Positions 16,607-22,660 of a stretch of DNA of 22,660 bases are shown here, piece by piece. This DNA comes from Sphingobacteriia bacterium (lineage in GTDB: Bacteria; Bacteroidota; Bacteroidia; NS11-12g; UBA955). The stretch covers positions 1-22,660 of the forward strand of contig JAGKXC010000029.1 in the NCBI GenBank assembly GCA_021151535.1, written 5' to 3'. How positions within the stretch are numbered: position 1 is the first letter of the stretch; each line of letters opens with the position of its first letter. Under the pieces are notes generated by a model that worked only from the letters and a program-made list of their open reading frames with translations, had not been told where the DNA came from and searched no databases. Position numbers and translations under genes: made by a program.

Positions 16607-17614
16607 ATGGAAACGGATACCCCAAACCTCTCCCCCAAAATTGCTATTATAGGCAGTGGTAGTTGGGCTACTGCTCTCATAAAGATGATTACCGATGGAG
16701 GTAAAGCCATTCAGTGGTGGATTAGAAATGAGGAAAAAGCCAATTATATCAGAGAATTCAAACACAATCCTGATTACTTAAGTTCTGTAGAAATTCATCC
16801 AGATTGGGTTTACGTAGACACCCAACTCCAAAGGGTAGTAAGTTCAGCAGAAATTATCATTTTAGCTATTCCATCTGCCTATTTGCATGAAGCATTGAGT
16901 AAAGTTGATTTGCCCAAAAACAAATTATATGTTTCAGCGATCAAAGGAATTGAGCCCAATACCCAAAACGTAATCGCCCGATACCTTCAAGAATTTCATC
17001 AGATTCCTGAAAACCAAATTGGTATCATTACAGGCCCTTGTCATGCAGAAGAAGTAGCCGCTGAAAAACTCAGTTTCCTTACTGCTGCTGCATCAGAAAA
17101 TCACGTAGCACAGCAAATTGCGGATATGGTTAAAGGCAGATACATCAATGTTTGTTGCAATAACGACTTAATTGGGGCAGAGTATGCGGCAGTCATGAAG
17201 AACATTTATGCCATTGGCGCAGGCATGGTGCATGGTTTGGGATATGGCGATAATTACCTAGCTTTATATACATCTGCGGCGATCCGTGAAATGGATTTCT
17301 TTCTTAACCAAATCTCTCCAGATCATCGCGATGTTAAGGAAGCGGCATATTTGGGCGATTTACTCGTAACTTGTTACTCACCGTTTAGCCGAAATAGAAC
17401 TTTTGGTAACATGTTAGGAAAAGGGTACTCGGCTTCCGCTGCACAATTAGAAATGAACATGGTTGCGGAAGGCTATTTTGCATCTAAACTCATTGAATTA
17501 CAATGCGTAGAGCATAACATTCAACTACCAATAGCACATACTGTTTATCAAGTAATTTATGAAAACGGAAATGCGCGAAAATTATTTAACCAACTTAACA
17601 ACCAGTTAAATTAA
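16607..17614 (+). CDS. gpsA: NAD(P)H-dependent glycerol-3-phosphate dehydrogenase
   Basis: Cytosolic enzyme of 335 residues that reduces dihydroxyacetone phosphate to sn-glycerol-3-phosphate, the backbone of phospholipids. The NAD(P)-binding motif GSGSWAT is at 16-22. A conserved lysine is in SAIKGIE (K113), GPCHAEEVA is at 143-151, and the catalytic lysine is K198 in AAVMKNIYAIGAG. The substrate-binding GLGYGDN follows. GPCHAEE replaces the GPSFAxE of proteobacterial enzymes, a variant I associate with Bacteroidota. The gene starts only 9 bp after bcp. The 65-bp gap that follows has no terminator, so read-through to the adenosyltransferase gene is possible. Confidence 0.93.
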   Translation: METDTPNLSPKIAIIGSGSWATALIKMITDGGKAIQWWIRNEEKANYIREFKHNPDYLSSVEIHPDWVYVDTQLQRVVSSAEIIILAIPSAYLHEALSKVDLPKNKLYVSAIKGIEPNTQNVIARYLQEFHQIPENQIGIITGPCHAEEVAAEKLSFLTAAASENHVAQQIADMVKGRYINVCCNNDLIGAEYAAVMKNIYAIGAGMVHGLGYGDNYLALYTSAAIREMDFFLNQISPDHRDVKEAAYLGDLLVTCYSPFSRNRTFGNMLGKGYSASAAQLEMNMVAEGYFASKLIELQCVEHNIQLPIAHTVYQVIYENGNARKLFNQLNNQLN

Positions 17615-17679
17615 TCTTTTCCAAAACAAAATTTAGATTTAATAGTTAATCTTCAACCTTCAAACAACAATAATACATC

Positions 17680-18237
17680 ATGGGTTTTAAAATTTATACA
17701 AAGCAAGGCGATGACGGGAAAACTGCCTTAATAGGCGGCGAAAGAGTTAGCAAGCACCATTCTCGTGTTGAAAGCTACGGAACGGTAGATGAATTAAACA
17801 GCCATATCGGTGTAGTGCGCGCTCAAATTCAAGGTAGTGCGGAAGAATCATTGTTATCTGAAGTGCAAAATGATTTATTTACAATCGGTTCTTTTTTGGC
17901 TAGTGCTTCTGGTTCAAATCAAAAACTACCCAAAGCATTAGATGACGCAAAAATCAACAAGTTAGAAACTGAAATTGATAGATTAACTGCAATTCTTCCT
18001 CCTCTTCAAAATTTTATTCTACCAGGTGGAACTGTAATTGGCGCTCAAGCACATGTAGCTCGCTGCGTTTGTAGAAGAGCGGAAAGATTGGTAGTAAATT
18101 TAAGAGATAATGAAGAAGTTCCCGATTTCGTGGTAATGTACTTAAATAGATTAAGCGACTACCTATTTACTTTGGCGCGTTTTCTAGATCACAGTAACGG
18201 TGGAAATGAAATCATCTGGATCGCAAACAAAGATTAA
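17680..18237 (+). CDS. PduO-type cob(I)alamin adenosyltransferase
   Basis: Cytosolic enzyme of 185 residues that transfers the adenosyl group of ATP to cob(I)alamin or cobyrinic acid diamide to make the B12 coenzyme. The family signature runs from the start: IYTKQGDDGKTALIGGERV (5-23), then YGTVDELNSHIG (33-44). Later come FILPGG (112-117), the helical CRRAER (131-136) and YLNRLSDYLFTLARF near the end, all standard ATP- and cobalamin-binding elements. No other B12 genes are present, so it may serve salvage or supply a B12-dependent mutase encoded elsewhere. A poor -7-like sequence upstream was not strong enough to call. Confidence 0.92.
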   Translation: MGFKIYTKQGDDGKTALIGGERVSKHHSRVESYGTVDELNSHIGVVRAQIQGSAEESLLSEVQNDLFTIGSFLASASGSNQKLPKALDDAKINKLETEIDRLTAILPPLQNFILPGGTVIGAQAHVARCVCRRAERLVVNLRDNEEVPDFVVMYLNRLSDYLFTLARFLDHSNGGNEIIWIANKD

Positions 18238-18257
18238 TTGAATTCAATCAATAGGTA

Positions 18258-18288
18258 TTGACAAATTCCTTTTTATGTTGTAAATTTG
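18258..18288 (+). promoter_or_regulatory. promoter of the YceI lipoprotein gene
   Basis: TTG (18258-18260), 20 nt, then TAAATTTG (18281-18288) match the Bacteroidota consensus. The ATG lies 31 nt beyond the -7 box, giving a leader of about 27 nt with an A-rich stretch before the start. This separates yceI from the adenosyltransferase gene as its own transcription unit. Confidence 0.75.
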
Positions 18289-18299
18289 TTCAAACAAAT
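18284..18299. promoter_or_regulatory. palindrome over the yceI -7 box and start site
   Basis: ATTTGTT-CA-AACAAAT has perfect 7-bp arms around a 2-bp centre. It overlaps the last five bases of the -7 box and the predicted transcription start, where a repressor would block initiation. No regulator is known, so operator function is an inference from position and symmetry. Confidence 0.35.
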
Positions 18300-18319
18300 A
18301 TCAAGAAACACATAATAAA

Positions 18320-18991
18320 ATGAAAAAACAATTTATCATCGCTTCGTTTGCTGCTGTAGCCTTATTTTTAGGCTCTTGCGGCAGCAATGCTACTGAGGCT
18401 GGTGCTGCAGATTCTGCTGCTACTGCTTCTACAGGTGCAACAACTTACAAAGTAGACGCTGCTGCTTCTACTATCGGATGGCACGGTTCTAAATTAGTAG
18501 GAATCGGAGAGCACAACGGTACCATCGCCTTACAAGAAGGTTCTTTGAGCGTTGAAAACGGAAACATCACTGCTGGTTCTTTCGTAATCGACATGACAAA
18601 ATTGACTTGTTCTGATTCTTTGCCTCAAGAATTCAAAGACAAATTATTAGGTCACTTGTCTGCCGATGACTTCTTCAATTCTGCAAAATTCCCAACTGCA
18701 AAATTCGAAATCAGCAAGTGTGAAGCAAAAGCTGATGGCGATAACACACACGTTATCTCTGGAAACTTGACATTGCGTGATTCTACAAAGAACATTTCTT
18801 TCCCTGCTAAAGTGGCTATCACCGAAACAGGTGTAACTGCAGATGCAAAAGTTACAATCAACCGTTTGGATTGGGGTATCAACTATGACAAAGCAAACAT
18901 GAGCATTGATCAAAAGGCACAAGCTAAATTGAAAAATGGCGTTGTTAGCAAAGACATGGATATCACCATCAGCTTGAAAGCTAACAAATAA
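18320..18991 (+). CDS. YceI-family lipoprotein
   Basis: Exported lipoprotein of 223 residues with a lipocalin-like YceI domain. The signal peptide ends in a lipobox LGSC with Cys20 as the lipidation site. A small-residue linker of Ala, Ser, Thr and Gly follows (about 21-42). The YceI beta-barrel domain starts at TTYKVDAAASTIGWHGSK and contains LTLRDSTKNISFPAKV and INRLDWGINYD. YceI proteins bind polyisoprenoid-like or amide lipids, and their physiological role is poorly defined. Codon use is biased to GCT, TCT, GGT and CGT more than in neighbouring genes, which suggests high expression. It has its own promoter with a palindrome at the start site and a strong terminator after it. Confidence 0.92.
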   Translation: MKKQFIIASFAAVALFLGSCGSNATEAGAADSAATASTGATTYKVDAAASTIGWHGSKLVGIGEHNGTIALQEGSLSVENGNITAGSFVIDMTKLTCSDSLPQEFKDKLLGHLSADDFFNSAKFPTAKFEISKCEAKADGDNTHVISGNLTLRDSTKNISFPAKVAITETGVTADAKVTINRLDWGINYDKANMSIDQKAQAKLKNGVVSKDMDITISLKANK

Positions 18992-19024
18992 TCAAAAACG
19001 AGAGGTCTTTTCCTTTATATAAGT

Positions 19025-19053
19025 AAAAAGGCGATCCAATGGATCGCCTTTTT
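19025..19053. terminator. bidirectional terminator between yceI and paaN
   Basis: A perfect 13-bp stem (AAAAAGGCGATCC / GGATCGCCTTTTT) with a 3-nt loop is flanked by A and T runs on both sides. It lies between convergent genes and should stop transcription from either direction. Confidence 0.93.
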
Positions 19054-19077
19054 TATTGTTCAATTGATTGGAATGAA

Positions 19078-20727
19078 TTACGCCATGTAACGGTTTCCAA
19101 CCCAAACGAATCTTCTATTCACGTATTGAGAATCAGTAAACGAGGCATTGCCACTCGGATTTCCCCCGGTAACGTGAAAATCACTAAAGGCTGCATGTTG
19201 ATTCACAAATGCTGCACCTGTAAAGTTAAAGCTAACAGGAGTAAACACAGCGTTCATCGCCATTTCTACTTCTTGCGCATAAGCGTCGGAAGTAGTATAG
19301 CATTGGCAAGTAATTGCTCCTAAATTCTGTGCAGAGGCGGCCGCCAATCGCAAACTTTCTTGAGAATTTCGCGTTTTCACAACAAACAATATCGGGCCAA
19401 AGCACTCGTGTTGCCAATGTTGGGTATCGTTTTGATCCACCACCATAACAACCGTGGAAGCCGTGCGTGCATCAGGGAATTCCGCATTCTCAACATGCAA
19501 AGAAGCTGCAGCCATTTGTGCTCCACTATTTGAAACATCAGTAACGCGTTTCGCCGTAATGTCATTTTGAATAGCACCCAAAGTACCGGCACCCATTTTT
19601 GGGTTTTCTGCCAAACCCTTCACAGCAGCGCTGATACCCGCTACAACGTCATCAAAACTCAAGTTACCGGCAGCAGTTGCAATACCCGATTCAGGAACAA
19701 AAATATTCTGCGGGGCAGTACACATCTGACCGCTATACAAACTTGCAGCAAATGCCAAGTTACCGAACACGGGTTGTGCATCAGCAACTGAATCCAAAAT
19801 CACACTATTTACACCCGCCTTTTCTGTAAATACAACTTTACCAGGCAATGATTCAATATAATCACCAAACGCAGATCCACCGGTATAATCAATCAATCTC
19901 ACCGCAGTATTTTCCGCCAAGTGCTTGGTAATTGGCGATTCCAAAGTATCAACTGCCAATTGAACCACAGAAGTTGGCAAACCAGCATCTCTCAATGCCG
20001 CTTGCATTTCAGCCACAACAATAGCAATGGGTAATACAGATTTTGGATGTGGCTTTACAATACTCGTATTACCTGTAATCAAACTTGCAAACAAACCGGG
20101 AACTGTATTCCATGTTGGGAAAGTACTACATCCAATTACCAAGGCAACACCTTTAGGTATGGGCTTATAAGTCTTCTTCAACGTTAAATCAAATTTGCCC
20201 ATGTTTTTCACCCAATCAATCGCTTGGGGGAAACGGGTTAATTCATGATACCCCATAGACAAAACCTCCATCGCCCTATCATTTGCATGAGGTCCGCTGG
20301 CTTGAAAGCTCATCACAAAGCTCTGACCTGTGGTATGCATGGTAGCATAGGCAATTTCAAAAAATCTCGCAGATACACGATCCAATGCATTCACCAATAC
20401 TTCGGCACGTTTTTCAACCGATGTTTGCGACCAAATTTGCTGGGCAGATTGCGCTTTTGAAATTAAAGTATCAGCAGAAAATGCTGGATAATGAATTCCC
20501 AATCCTTGCATCATATAGGGCGATATTTCCTCTCCTACCCAACCATTTGAACCCTCTTGATCCAACTGAGTAAAATTCTGAGCCAATGATTTTTGGAAAG
20601 CTTCCAATCCTTTTGCATTCGCATCCTCAGCATAAGCTTTTGGATTCTCAGGCCATGCCGCATAAAAAGTTCTGTTCTCTTGCGCCTGGTAGGCCTCAAT
20701 AAGTCTATTTTTATAATTCTCAGACAT
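19078..20727 (-). CDS. paaN: aldehyde dehydrogenase family protein PaaN
   Basis: Cytosolic aldehyde dehydrogenase-like enzyme of 549 residues, assigned to the PaaN family (associated with phenylacetate degradation) from overall length and layout. The N-terminal helical region carries RTFYAAWPENPKAY, and the Rossmann part holds PKGVALVIGCSTFPTWN and VVFTEKAGVNSV. The catalytic cysteine is C336 in YSGQMCTAPQN. The C-terminal half has ECFGPILFVVKT, the ALDH glutamate-phenylalanine motif. The PaaZ hydratase domain is absent. The frame stays open to 20871, but that extension overlaps the DUF3467 gene. ATG 20727 (MSENYKNRLIEAYQ) is the natural start and leaves 31 bp after DUF3467. It is the last gene of the ridA-DUF3467-paaN run. 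No other phenylacetate genes are visible, so the substrate is unproven. Confidence 0.88.
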   Translation of the reverse strand: MSENYKNRLIEAYQAQENRTFYAAWPENPKAYAEDANAKGLEAFQKSLAQNFTQLDQEGSNGWVGEEISPYMMQGLGIHYPAFSADTLISKAQSAQQIWSQTSVEKRAEVLVNALDRVSARFFEIAYATMHTTGQSFVMSFQASGPHANDRAMEVLSMGYHELTRFPQAIDWVKNMGKFDLTLKKTYKPIPKGVALVIGCSTFPTWNTVPGLFASLITGNTSIVKPHPKSVLPIAIVVAEMQAALRDAGLPTSVVQLAVDTLESPITKHLAENTAVRLIDYTGGSAFGDYIESLPGKVVFTEKAGVNSVILDSVADAQPVFGNLAFAASLYSGQMCTAPQNIFVPESGIATAAGNLSFDDVVAGISAAVKGLAENPKMGAGTLGAIQNDITAKRVTDVSNSGAQMAAASLHVENAEFPDARTASTVVMVVDQNDTQHWQHECFGPILFVVKTRNSQESLRLAAASAQNLGAITCQCYTTSDAYAQEVEMAMNAVFTPVSFNFTGAAFVNQHAAFSDFHVTGGNPSGNASFTDSQYVNRRFVWVGNRYMA

Positions 20728-20758
20728 ACAATAAATTCTATTTTTTTGGCGATAAAAA

Positions 20759-21091
20759 TTATGCCTGTCCAGTAGGTCCGCCAAAACCAAATGGAACAGT
20801 ATTCGACGGCATTGAAGGTTGATTCTCATCAAAAGGAATTTCTCCAAAGTGATCCTCATATCGCCCAACATTATCGCCCAAAGCCATCAACAAGCGCTTG
20901 GCATGTTGTGGCGCTAAAATAATTCTGCTCTTTACTCTTCCCTTAGGAACTCCCGGCATCATGCGAATAAAGTCGATAATAAACTCGGTTTGGCTATGGG
21001 TAATGATGGCAAAGTTTGAGTAGGTACCTTCCGCAATTTCCTCGGTTAATTCGATATCAAATGCGCCTGATTGTTCTTGATTCTCTTCCAT
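20759..21091 (-). CDS. DUF3467 domain-containing protein
   Basis: Small soluble protein of 110 residues with no signal peptide or membrane segment. It matches the DUF3467 pattern: an acidic start (MEENQEQSGAFDIELTEEIA), then GTYSNFAIITHSQTEFIIDF, MPGVPKGRVKSRIILAPQHAKRL split over about 45-66, and an amphipathic helix LLMALGDNVGRYEDHFGEI. The last 20 residues are a Pro/Gly-rich tail (PSNTVPFGFGGPTGQA). The function of the family is unknown to me. It lies between ridA (30 bp upstream) and paaN (31 bp downstream) and is probably co-transcribed, although a -7 box before it could add a second transcript. Confidence 0.85.
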   Translation of the reverse strand: MEENQEQSGAFDIELTEEIAEGTYSNFAIITHSQTEFIIDFIRMMPGVPKGRVKSRIILAPQHAKRLLMALGDNVGRYEDHFGEIPFDENQPSMPSNTVPFGFGGPTGQA

Positions 21092-21101
21092 AATTCTATT
21101 A

Positions 21102-21109
21102 CAAAATTA
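21102..21109 (-). promoter_or_regulatory. possible internal -7 box before the DUF3467 gene
   Basis: TAATTTTG on the minus strand fits TAnnTTTG and ends 10 nt before the DUF3467 ATG. The nearest TTG (21133-21135) is 23 nt away, longer than usual, and lies inside the end of ridA. It may be an internal promoter of the operon. Confidence 0.4.
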
Positions 21110-21121
21110 CTCGATTCCTGC

Positions 21122-21508
21122 TTAAGGCTTTACAACAATCACAGAAATTTCCACCAAAGCATCTTTAGGCAATCTCGACACTTCCACAGTTTCTCTTGCC
21201 GGAAAGACATCACCTTGAAAAAAACTGCCGTAAATGGCGTTTACCTTAGGGAAATCATTCATGCTTTTCAAAAAAATGGATGTTTTTACCACGTCTTTAA
21301 ATGTTAATCCCTGAGATTCTAACAACGCTTGAATGTTATTCATTACCCTTTTAGCTTGAATTTCAACGTCGGTTTCGCTATCAAACGCCCCTGTTTTGGG
21401 GTCTAACCCAATCATTCCTGAAAAATAATAGGTGTTGCCAGCTCTCACGGCTTGCGAATAAGGGCCAATTGGCTTTGGCGCATTTTCACAATAAATGGTT
21501 TCTCTCAT
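21122..21508 (-). CDS. ridA: RidA family enamine/imine deaminase
   Basis: Cytosolic protein of 128 residues, the standard RidA length, that hydrolyses reactive enamine/imine intermediates made by PLP enzymes such as threonine dehydratase. The family pattern is complete: ENAPKPIGPYSQAV at 8-21, YYFSGMIGLDPKTG at 27-40, VVKTSIFLKSMNDF at 73-86 and PARETVEVSRLPKD at 103-115. Arg105 is the substrate-carboxylate-binding arginine, and Glu119 lies in the final strand. The frame runs upstream to 21613, but that part would overlap the divergent gene. ATG 21508 fits the family exactly. It is the first gene of the probable ridA-DUF3467-paaN operon. The 26 bp to the divergent gene imply overlapping promoters. 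Confidence 0.93.
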   Translation of the reverse strand: MRETIYCENAPKPIGPYSQAVRAGNTYYFSGMIGLDPKTGAFDSETDVEIQAKRVMNNIQALLESQGLTFKDVVKTSIFLKSMNDFPKVNAIYGSFFQGDVFPARETVEVSRLPKDALVEISVIVVKP

Positions 21509-21519
21509 ATACTTTGATG

Positions 21520-21527
21520 TAAATTTG
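21520..21527 (+). promoter_or_regulatory. -7 box of the 3HCDH-like gene
   Basis: TAAATTTG ends 7 nt before the ATG at 21535, so the leader should be only a few bases. No clear -33 TTG is found at 19-21 nt, where the sequence already lies in the ridA start region. The box sits inside the 26-bp gap between the divergent genes. Confidence 0.5.
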
Positions 21528-21534
21528 TACCCGC

Positions 21535-22248
21535 ATGAAGATAGGAATATTAGCCAGCCCAAACAAAAAAACAGCCTGGGAGTTAAAGAATTTACCTGCC
21601 ACATCCTTTTCATGGGTGCAAGATACTAACAAGCATACTGAATTCGATGTTTGGATCGATTTTGATTTTGACGAAAATCCGAATCGCGCCCAAGAATATA
21701 TTCATAACCACCAAACTATCTTCTTGTTAGGTGCAGTATTCAATAGCATTGAAGGCATTTTGGGGCAACAAAAAATCACCCTTCCCACTGCCTCTTTTAA
21801 TTCGGGCGATCACCACGCGGCTAGTTCACACTGGAAAGCCATTGGCATCAACAACCTCCCAACATTTTTAGAAAGAGACACCTTGGAATTCACCAACCCC
21901 TTCAATATAGACATCCCAAAGCTTGAACCCATATTCTTTCTTCTCAACTACCCAAAGTGGGAATGTGTGAATAGCCGCGTAGGACTCGTTACTCCGCGAA
22001 TCGTTTGCATGATAATCAATGAAGCTTATTACACCGTTCAAGAAAAAACAGCCCTTCCAGCGGATATAGACCAAGCCATGAAATTGGGTACAAACTACCC
22101 AAAAGGGCCGTTCCAATGGTGCAAAGAAATCGGAATTGTAAACATATACAATTTATTAAATGCTATGTATCAGGACACGGGTGAAGAGCGCTATAAAATC
22201 TGTGCATTATTAAAACAAGAATACCTCCAAAAACAAATTGGCTTCTAA
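21535..22248 (+). CDS. 3-hydroxyacyl-CoA dehydrogenase-like protein with a degenerate NAD domain
   Basis: Protein of 237 residues whose C-terminal half (about 149-235) clearly matches the 3-hydroxyacyl-CoA dehydrogenase C-terminal domain: VGLVTPRIVCMIINEA followed by LGTNYPKGPFQWCKEIG. The N-terminal 140 residues should be a Rossmann domain with GxGxxG, but the start is MKIGILASPNKKTAWEL with no glycine motif, and the domain is about 50 residues shorter than usual. Strands such as FDVWIDFDF and TIFLLGAV hint at a remnant fold. It may be inactive, use the domain for binding only, or work with a partner. The intact frame and a -7 box just upstream argue against a pseudogene. Position beside paaN suggests a link to acyl-CoA metabolism, as an inference. 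Confidence 0.78.
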   Translation: MKIGILASPNKKTAWELKNLPATSFSWVQDTNKHTEFDVWIDFDFDENPNRAQEYIHNHQTIFLLGAVFNSIEGILGQQKITLPTASFNSGDHHAASSHWKAIGINNLPTFLERDTLEFTNPFNIDIPKLEPIFFLLNYPKWECVNSRVGLVTPRIVCMIINEAYYTVQEKTALPADIDQAMKLGTNYPKGPFQWCKEIGIVNIYNLLNAMYQDTGEERYKICALLKQEYLQKQIGF

Positions 22249-22272
22249 TTAGCAATTCATTTCTATCAATAC

Positions 22273-22304
22273 ATTTTCTAAACGTATATATTAGATTAGA
22301 AAAT
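22273..22304. repeat. AT-rich inverted repeat after the 3HCDH-like gene
   Basis: Arms ATTTTCTAA (22273-22281) and TTAGAAAAT (22296-22304) are perfect 9-bp complements around a 14-nt loop, 18 bp upstream of the GC-rich terminator. It might add to 3'-end structure, but the AT-rich composition makes chance plausible. Confidence 0.3.
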
Positions 22305-22321
22305 AATAATTACTTCTTCGA

Positions 22322-22356
22322 AATAAAAAAGGCGGCCCTTGGCCGCCTTTTTTATT
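22322..22356. terminator. bidirectional terminator at the right end
   Basis: A perfect 16-bp stem (AATAAAAAAGGCGGCC / GGCCGCCTTTTTTATT) with a 3-nt loop has A and T runs on both sides. It lies between the convergent 3HCDH-like gene and the sorting-domain protein and serves both. Confidence 0.93.
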
Positions 22357-22390
22357 AACAAACAAACAAATAAACCATATGAACAGGCTG

Positions 22391-22660
22391 TTACTTTTGA
22401 ACAGTTATTCTCTTTGTTATTGCTCTAGTGCCATTAGACACCTCAATTAAATAAACTCCATTGCTCAAGTCACTTACATTCAACTCTACCAAGTTACCGT
22501 TCAATGCTTGGCTCTTCAATTCTGCGCCGCTCATGCTTCTTACTTTCACAACGCCAGTTCTGAAGTTCTCTGATACCATTACCTTAACATCGCTTGATGC
22601 TGGGTTAGGGAATACAGTTACGCCTACTTTGCTCAACTCTTCCATACCTGCTCTGTTCAA
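22391..22660 (-). CDS. C-terminus of a T9SS-secreted protein (5' partial)
   Basis: The last 90 or so residues of a larger protein that runs off the right edge. The apparent start codon is a TTG at the window border and is not a real start. The visible part is a type A T9SS sorting domain: VTVFPNPASSDVKVMV opens the first strand, VKVRSMSGAEL follows, then LNVSDLSNGVYLIEVSNG and a basic end ITKRITVQK. Proteins with this tail are exported across the outer membrane, and the tail is removed by the sortase PorU, the partner of the PorZ encoded at the left end. The function of the missing catalytic or adhesive part cannot be told. Codon use (CTT, GCT, GGT) suggests good expression. Confidence 0.88.
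   Translation of the reverse strand: MNRAGMEELSKVGVTVFPNPASSDVKVMVSENFRTGVVKVRSMSGAELKSQALNGNLVELNVSDLSNGVYLIEVSNGTRAITKRITVQK

Noticed and set aside
17615..17679. A promoter before the cobalamin adenosyltransferase, or a cobalamin riboswitch.
   Set aside because: Only a one-mismatch TAGATTTA is present without a -33 box, and 65 bp is too short for a B12 riboswitch with no B12-box-like sequence seen.
20728..20871. A 48-residue N-terminal extension of paaN.
   Set aside because: It overlaps the DUF3467 gene in another frame, and PaaN proteins begin near MSENYKNRL.
21509..21613. A 35-residue upstream extension of ridA that looks like a lipoprotein signal (FFCLGWLIFLSSCG).
   Set aside because: It is antisense to the first 26 codons of the divergent 3HCDH-like gene, and RidA proteins start at the MRETIY position and are cytosolic, so the resemblance is chance.
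1..22660. A defence, phage, toxin-antitoxin, CRISPR or transposon system.
   Set aside because: Every sizeable gene is assigned to a housekeeping, envelope or metabolic family. No integrase, transposase, tRNA-adjacent direct repeats, regularly spaced repeats or clear composition shift was seen.

Overview
This window is an ordinary stretch of a Bacteroidota chromosome. The evidence is a PorZ-type protein and a second protein fragment, both ending in type IX secretion (T9SS) sorting domains, a type III glutamine synthetase, the low-GC base composition, the lack of strong Shine-Dalgarno sites, and repeated matches to the Bacteroidota promoter (TTTG or TTG, about 20 nt, then TAnnTTTG). The protein styles fit a Chitinophagia/Sphingobacteriia-like member, but I cannot name a genus. 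I saw no rRNA, tRNA, insertion sequence, prophage, CRISPR array or defence island. No gap between genes exceeds about 265 bp.

Layout. 1-1998 (+) is the 3' part of porZ, cut by the window edge. It converges on a minus-strand block (2009-11316): an MBL-fold PhnP-like hydrolase downstream of a bifunctional phosphoglucose/phosphomannose isomerase (one likely operon), a PpiD/SurA-like membrane-anchored foldase, a secreted Asp-box beta-propeller protein, thioredoxin reductase (trxB) and glutamine synthetase III (glnN). glnN is divergent from a tightly packed plus-strand run (11579-18991): Kup potassium transporter, dipeptidyl peptidase IV, Bcp peroxiredoxin and gpsA with gaps of 9-18 bp, then a PduO-type cobalamin adenosyltransferase and a YceI lipoprotein with its own promoter. 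A bidirectional terminator separates yceI from a minus-strand trio, ridA, a DUF3467 gene and paaN (transcribed in that order). Divergent from ridA is a 3-hydroxyacyl-CoA dehydrogenase-like gene whose NAD-binding half looks degenerate. A second bidirectional terminator and the C-terminus of a T9SS-secreted protein close the window.

Functionally the genes are mostly housekeeping: envelope biogenesis and secretion (PorZ, PpiD-like foldase, secreted propeller, DPP IV, YceI), redox defence (TrxB, Bcp), nitrogen and potassium homeostasis (GlnN, Kup), phospholipid and sugar-phosphate metabolism (GpsA, PGI/PMI) and CoA-thioester or aldehyde metabolism (PaaN, 3HCDH-like, RidA). I found no convincing new multi-gene system. 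The points most worth a second look are the 3HCDH-like protein without a recognisable NAD motif, promoter -7 boxes that nearly touch start codons (possible leaderless mRNAs, which also correct one start), a palindrome over the yceI start site, and the ridA-DUF3467-paaN cluster.
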